Below are positions 59,234-64,000 of a DNA stretch of 64,000 nucleotides, in pieces. The translations under genes were made by a program, and so were the position numbers. The first letter of the stretch is position 1. Each line of letters opens with the position of its first letter. The stretch is from Strobilurus pachycystidiatus (Eukaryota; Basidiomycota; Agaricomycetes; Agaricales; Physalacriaceae), in the NCBI GenBank assembly GCA_019915135.1, contig JAHLMK010000001.1, positions 6,014,001 to 6,078,000 on the forward strand, read 5' to 3'. The notes beneath the pieces are model-generated. The model was not told the DNA's origin and did not search any database. It saw nothing but the letters and a program-made list of their open reading frames with translations.

Positions 59234-62200
59234 CTCTCGGGGCGCAATGTGGTTATACGGGGCACCGCACGAATAAAAAAGAGGAAAAGGGCAGGTCCGA
59301 CGTCTTTGGCGTCGTGGTGGTCGCTGATCAAGACGCTTGCTGGTCCGTGCGCAGAGTAAGCTGTTATTGTTTGTTTGACCACTCACAAATGCGGCATTCA
59401 CCGCTTTCCACCGCTTTGTTCCACTCATCATGACACATTCTGCTTGTGTGCATTCTTCCTCTGATAAGATCCTACCCCCGACGCACATATTCTCTCCATG
59501 GCGATATTTGACCCCAAGTAATTAACTTGGGCGCCAATCGCTCCTCGAGCGCTGAAAATTTGTTCAACTTTCCTTCCTCGTCTATCAATCTAACAACAGG
59601 GAGGGAGAGTTGCATGCATGCCGGTAACTCTGTGTTGATTGTTTCTTGATTCATGCAATGATGATCCTTCGTGTTTACTCCGATCTGACGCGTTACCCTC
59701 GCGCCTGCCGCCCTGGCACGACGAGGACGGTTTTTAGGGCACTGGCAGAAGCAGTGCTTTTGGTCAGATGCTCCTGACATGCATGGAAGACAAGGCACGT
59801 CTGCGAGGATGGCGAAGCTCTCATATTGCTCGTAGCACCCTATCGAATCGGATATCAGCTACTATGACCCGAGGAACTCGTCAACGTGCTGAGAGGAGTA
59901 GATCTCATGATCATGGGGGCTATAGACAGTGGCAAAGACACTCTGCTATCTCGAGATTTGGCCGACGCAGGTCTCAGGTCTACAGCCTCGACCCGGATAT
60001 CAATATATAGGTTTTCCCCTCTCTCCATCATTGCTCCGACCTCCCGCTCCCTTCAATGTCCTGGGCGCGCTCGTCCTGATACTGATGCTATCGGATACTC
60101 CATACCGGTCATTACCCGCAAAAGCGACGCCAGATATCAGCTATTGATATTCGTGATTGGGAGTCTCACAGCACCCATGGGGTACGAGGACGGACTACGA
60201 GGAAATGTGAGATAATGGTATAACTTGACTGGTCTTTCTCCTTCGACGTGCCAATGCTTCCATTTCAAAGTAACGAGCTTCGTGCTCCTCGACTTCAAAC
60301 TTGACGTCGCACTTTCTGTGACTCTTAGCCGAATGTGTTATCAACAACCTGACCAGATCTCTAGTCAGTGTCTCGAGTCATGGCCTGGAATCTAATCCAT
60401 TAACCTGTGAATGTCACGGTGCAAGGGAGCCGCCGAAAAAAGTTGAATCGTGGCCGCGGAACGGACTGAACGTTTTCCCTCGCATTGTCGAAAGGCTCGA
60501 TCTGAAATTTTTTTACCATACGATGTTCCTCGCCTCTGGCTGCACGGCTCCACGACATGCCCGCTCCCGTTGTCCCGGAATTCATCAAACCTGTGAGAAG
60601 CGAGCCAGGATCTCACCAACATCAACACATCACTGATGCTCAAAGTCACAGAGTCGGCTTCGAGCATTGTGTTTCTGACAATGCACCAGTAAAGCAGCAT
60701 CAATGAATGGTGCCTCTCAACGAGTAAATCACTCCTGAGTACCTGTAGTGCGGTGCGATAACGACGGTAAGTCGGTACTGGCAGTACTTTCAAATTTGAA
60801 CAGTACCCGTCGGATTCTCCGTGGGAGCACAGCAGTCAAATAGTCACTAAGAGTCACTAACACCTAAATCAATACTTAGGTTGAAGTGAGATAGATACTC
60901 AGTTCCAGACCGGAAGTTCCCGAGGTTGAGCGCCACAGCCAGTAAGAACGGCAAATCGGACACGGGGACACAGGTTGTCGTTTTAAGGGATCTGGGAGCA
61001 TAGTAGTGGCATTGCTTTTTATCATAAGGACTCTGCAGACGCTGTAGCAGGATGAGCGGGATGATGTCCCCACTCAAGCAGCTCGTTGCCTTGTTCTTTC
61101 CGCGGCCCGCTGGGGAGAGAGAAAGCATTACATGGTGAAAGTGTGATAGCACACAGATAAGGTACCCTGTACAGCAGCAGACAGACATACTACCTGAGAA
61201 GGGCATAAATGACGGGAGGCCCGAAGGAAACCAAGTATTGCGGACAATTGCGGCCACTTTCAAATATCATACCTCATGTACGACCGTGCATTTCAGCTCG
61301 CAAGGTCTGCTCTGCGCCCAGAGCAAGAGTCCGTAGTTTCAGCAGCTCCAGAATTGCGTTGATATTACCGCGAGGGAGGCCTTTGTTTCTCTGTCGAAAG
61401 CAAGGAAGACGAGCCTCTCTCGAACATACAGGAGGAATCTCTGATACAACTACACTAGCAAAATCAAAGCTGTACGGCGGTGGAAGGTGAATCGCCGAAG
61501 ACTGAGAGATGAGTTCGGAGGAGCTCGAGCGAAAAGCACGTCCATCTGGGTCAAGATTCAATGAGAAGGGAATTGAAGACGACGCGCGTCAAACCAAACC
61601 GGTCTGGCGGCACGATATCTTGGATTGACTCATAGACAATGCCCGTGACCGCGGAGAAGTGTATCCAGAGTCAAGGTGACTGCTAAGGAGTTATGCAGAC
61701 TTGGATTCGAAACCTAATGGAGATCCAAGAAACGACTCGCCGGATCGACCGTCGATATTCACGGATCCAAGGATGGAGAATCTAGTACAACTTGTCGGCT
61801 ACTGGAGCGAAAGGGTATCAAGTATGCGCAAGCAACCGTCACATGAGTCGGAAGACGCAGGATCTTGACGAAACAAAGATGAGCCATAGCTGTTACCGAG
61901 CGGAGCGCACGAATGAACCGTGGCATTCAAAAAGTGACGCACTGGACCGGGACTGCTATAACTATGCTACTAGTAGGGCTGGCCGAAGTCGCACCTCAGA
62001 CACAGACAAATTATCCTACTTCGACGTTTAGTAATGAAACGAAAGTCGAGACAAGATTGACAAGATTTCAAATTGAAACGGTGGCCCGACTAACTTATGT
62101 AGCGAACTTCAAACGGCGGCCCGACTAACGTATGGAGCGAGGTAGGTACAAGTGAGAAGAACTTGGAACAGGCGCCATCATTTATCTTCCTATCAGAATG

Positions 62201-64000
62201 ACTCCTCAGCTGTGCACAACCAGAGATAGACGTGCTCACAGAGACATATTCTAGTCGACGAACCACCGGCTCCAGCGCATCAACCCGCCACCAACCGTGT
62301 TATGACATCCACCGCCTTCCCAACACGCTGATAAGATGCAAAGCCAGTTGCGCCGACGGATATGCCGTCATTAATTAGGCCACTCAATCACGCTGATGAT
62401 ACAGTAGAGACCGGGTCTGCTTTGGTTGGCGTCGACACTGGCTCTGCGGATAGATTATGGCCATGGGAAGGTATAGTCTAAGCGAACCGAGGAACGGCCA
62501 CGGTAGCATATCTATCCTTGCTCGCCGTGTCTCACCGCCGCCCGAACCGAGGGTATATGCCTTGTGAAATTCGTCGCGAGACCCAAAAAAATCAGCGATC
62601 GGTAATCGTCAAAGAGTTGTACGTCTTCAGGCGTGACACCATGTCCTACTAAATTCGCGGTGAGCCCGATACCGACCACAATACAATACGCTCACCGTCA
62701 TCAGTTTCTGACTGAGTGACTACCCAAATGAAACGCGTTTCCGGCGCGGTGCAAGAGGAGCACGGTGGTCAACATCATGATCACCTACTGTCCGGGTCTC
62801 TTAGTCTGGTTGTTACACTCGTTGCGGCGTTTTCTAAGCTGTGCCTCCGCCGTCAGTTTTGGGAGCGCTGTGCAAGTACCAGAAGAGCTTCAAGTTCCTC
62901 ATCTTCTGGGCAGGTATACAATAAGTCATAGTGACGATGCAGATAGATACGGGCCATTTAAGGCGTAATTTCAAGGCCGACAACCGTTTGAAAAATGGCG
63001 TGCATTCATCTATGAGGGGATCATGACGAGAATTGCGCTGTATAGGGACCAGGATACCACGTCAAAGCACGCCGACGTACCTGTGCATCGTGACGTGTTA
63101 TATCAGATGTCTGCCTGGTTTGGCCTCTTGTTGGTCCACAATACTTGTTGCGAATCTGAGACTTCAAAGCACGACAACACAACGCCTAAGAACAGATGAT
63201 AGACGAAGTCAGTTCCCACCTTGTTGTCGAGGAACTGCTTCACTCCCTTTCGGGAAGATGCCGCTGTTACTTTTTCCTCGGAGTCAAAGTCTGTTCTTGC
63301 CACAGCTGGTGATCTGATCATAGAACGTGCCCCATCGGAACCACAGGTTTGCGTGTTAGAAGTGACGAGTCGATGGTTTCTCGGAGAGAGAAGTTCGGCA
63401 TTTCGGCATTTGTCAGACCGCCGGTATGTGTCAGGCTCGGTAATCAAGCTGACACTTGTCCTTTATCAAATACTTCTTCCACGTCGTCCTGGAACTAACA
63501 GTAAAGGCCTCGCATAAGGAATAACCATATTTTTGGATTTTCAAAATCTTATGCTCAGGTACCAGATACGCGGCTTGAACACCAGAAAGATCCCTTGATG
63601 GCGCAATGTAAAATCTGTTCGACATATGCAGTCATGGTGACTTTTGCGGTTCAACATCCGAGATACGATGGGCCTGCTCATCTCAGTTCATAGAATGGCC
63701 ACATCTTGGACTTTGCTGAGCCGCTCCCGGCTCCCGGCTCCTAGCGGCTTGATGGGGTACTGTCTTGGAGGCACTACCGCCTCTGTTATCGGGTCAGAAC
63801 TACCCCCGCAAGTTCCTGTAGTCGTCAGGACGGGATTGATTACCTGTTCCGTGGTGCTGTTTCTGGATGTGGGCGGCGTCCTGAACAGTATAAAGGGCTC
63901 GTGTTCATTGTCGAATCACCATTGTCCTCGTCTTTCCTATAGACTCATCCTAGGTCTCATCCACTCTCTAAACAACTCTTAGACAAATATGTGCTGCCTC
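59234..64000. other. Long region without recognisable genes
   Basis: Nearly 4.8 kb in which no exon chain with recognisable motifs could be built on either strand. Frames are short and stop-rich. A short direct repeat near 62078-62142 (CCCGACTAAC... twice) is the only structure noted. It may be decayed transposon DNA or a non-coding intergenic region. Confidence 0.4.
62078..62142. repeat. Short direct repeat, two copies
   Basis: CGGTGGCCCGACTAACTTAT and CGGCGGCCCGACTAACGTAT follow each other at a spacing of about 36 nt, with GAGCGA or TAGCGA after each. Roughly 27 of 31 bases agree. Confidence 0.6.

Noticed and set aside
60392..60793. Minus-strand 133-codon frame as a gene
   Set aside because: Isolated frame in a stop-rich region, no motif and no neighbouring exons.
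62716..62968. Hydrophobic plus-strand frame as a membrane protein or pheromone-receptor fragment
   Set aside because: The hydrophobic stretch is short and no family motif or exon chain could be found.

Overview
The window reads as nuclear DNA of a filamentous basidiomycete, most likely an Agaricomycete. Genes are packed on both strands and cut by many 45-60 nt GT-AG introns. The recognisable families are typical of mushroom-forming fungi: KDZ transposases with CxC2 clusters, F-box and BTB proteins, a NACHT STAND protein, a UstYa-like oxidase, P450 and a Zn2Cys6 factor. No rRNA, tRNA or CRISPR array was recognised. All exon joins were made by eye from splice signals, reading frame and family motifs, and no transcript evidence was available.

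Layout. At 1.5-7.4 kb are two tandem 15-exon genes for Mup1-type methionine permeases. At 8.2-11.3 kb a UstYa/DUF3328-like oxidase (+) faces a cytochrome P450 (-). At 12.2-13.3 kb is the mitochondrial GTP/GDP carrier Ggc1. At 14.0-17.8 kb is a NACHT-type STAND NTPase (-). At 18.8-20.0 kb is an RTA1-family membrane protein with an apparent 1-nt frameshift, convergent with a Baeyer-Villiger/FMO-type monooxygenase (-). At 22.7-23.5 kb is autophagy protein Atg101. At 23.7-25.3 kb is an F-box-like protein, divergent from a Zn2Cys6 transcription factor at 26.0-28.1 kb. At 29.1-31.7 kb are two uncharacterised genes.

The region 32-49 kb is repeat-rich and accessory. It holds an uncharacterised multi-exon gene, an Spt5-like NGN/KOW paralogue, a 66-bp near-perfect hairpin, a set of small related genes, a truncated CxC2 copy, and a long KDZ-type transposase gene that looks intact. 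From 50 to 56.6 kb there is a small unknown gene, low-complexity and CTCAAG-rich repeat DNA, a BTB-type gene whose 5' end abuts a dispersed repeat, an RG-rich minisatellite and a small multi-exon gene. At 56.9-59.2 kb is the spliceosomal kinase Prp4 (-). From 59.2 kb to the end no gene could be supported.

Housekeeping genes (GGC1, ATG101, PRP4) are interleaved with accessory genes. The UstYa-like, P450, monooxygenase and RTA1 genes lie within 14 kb and could serve specialised metabolism, but no core synthase is visible. The most unusual material is the 40-49 kb block, where a transposase is accompanied by several copies of an undescribed small gene family and duplicated flanks.
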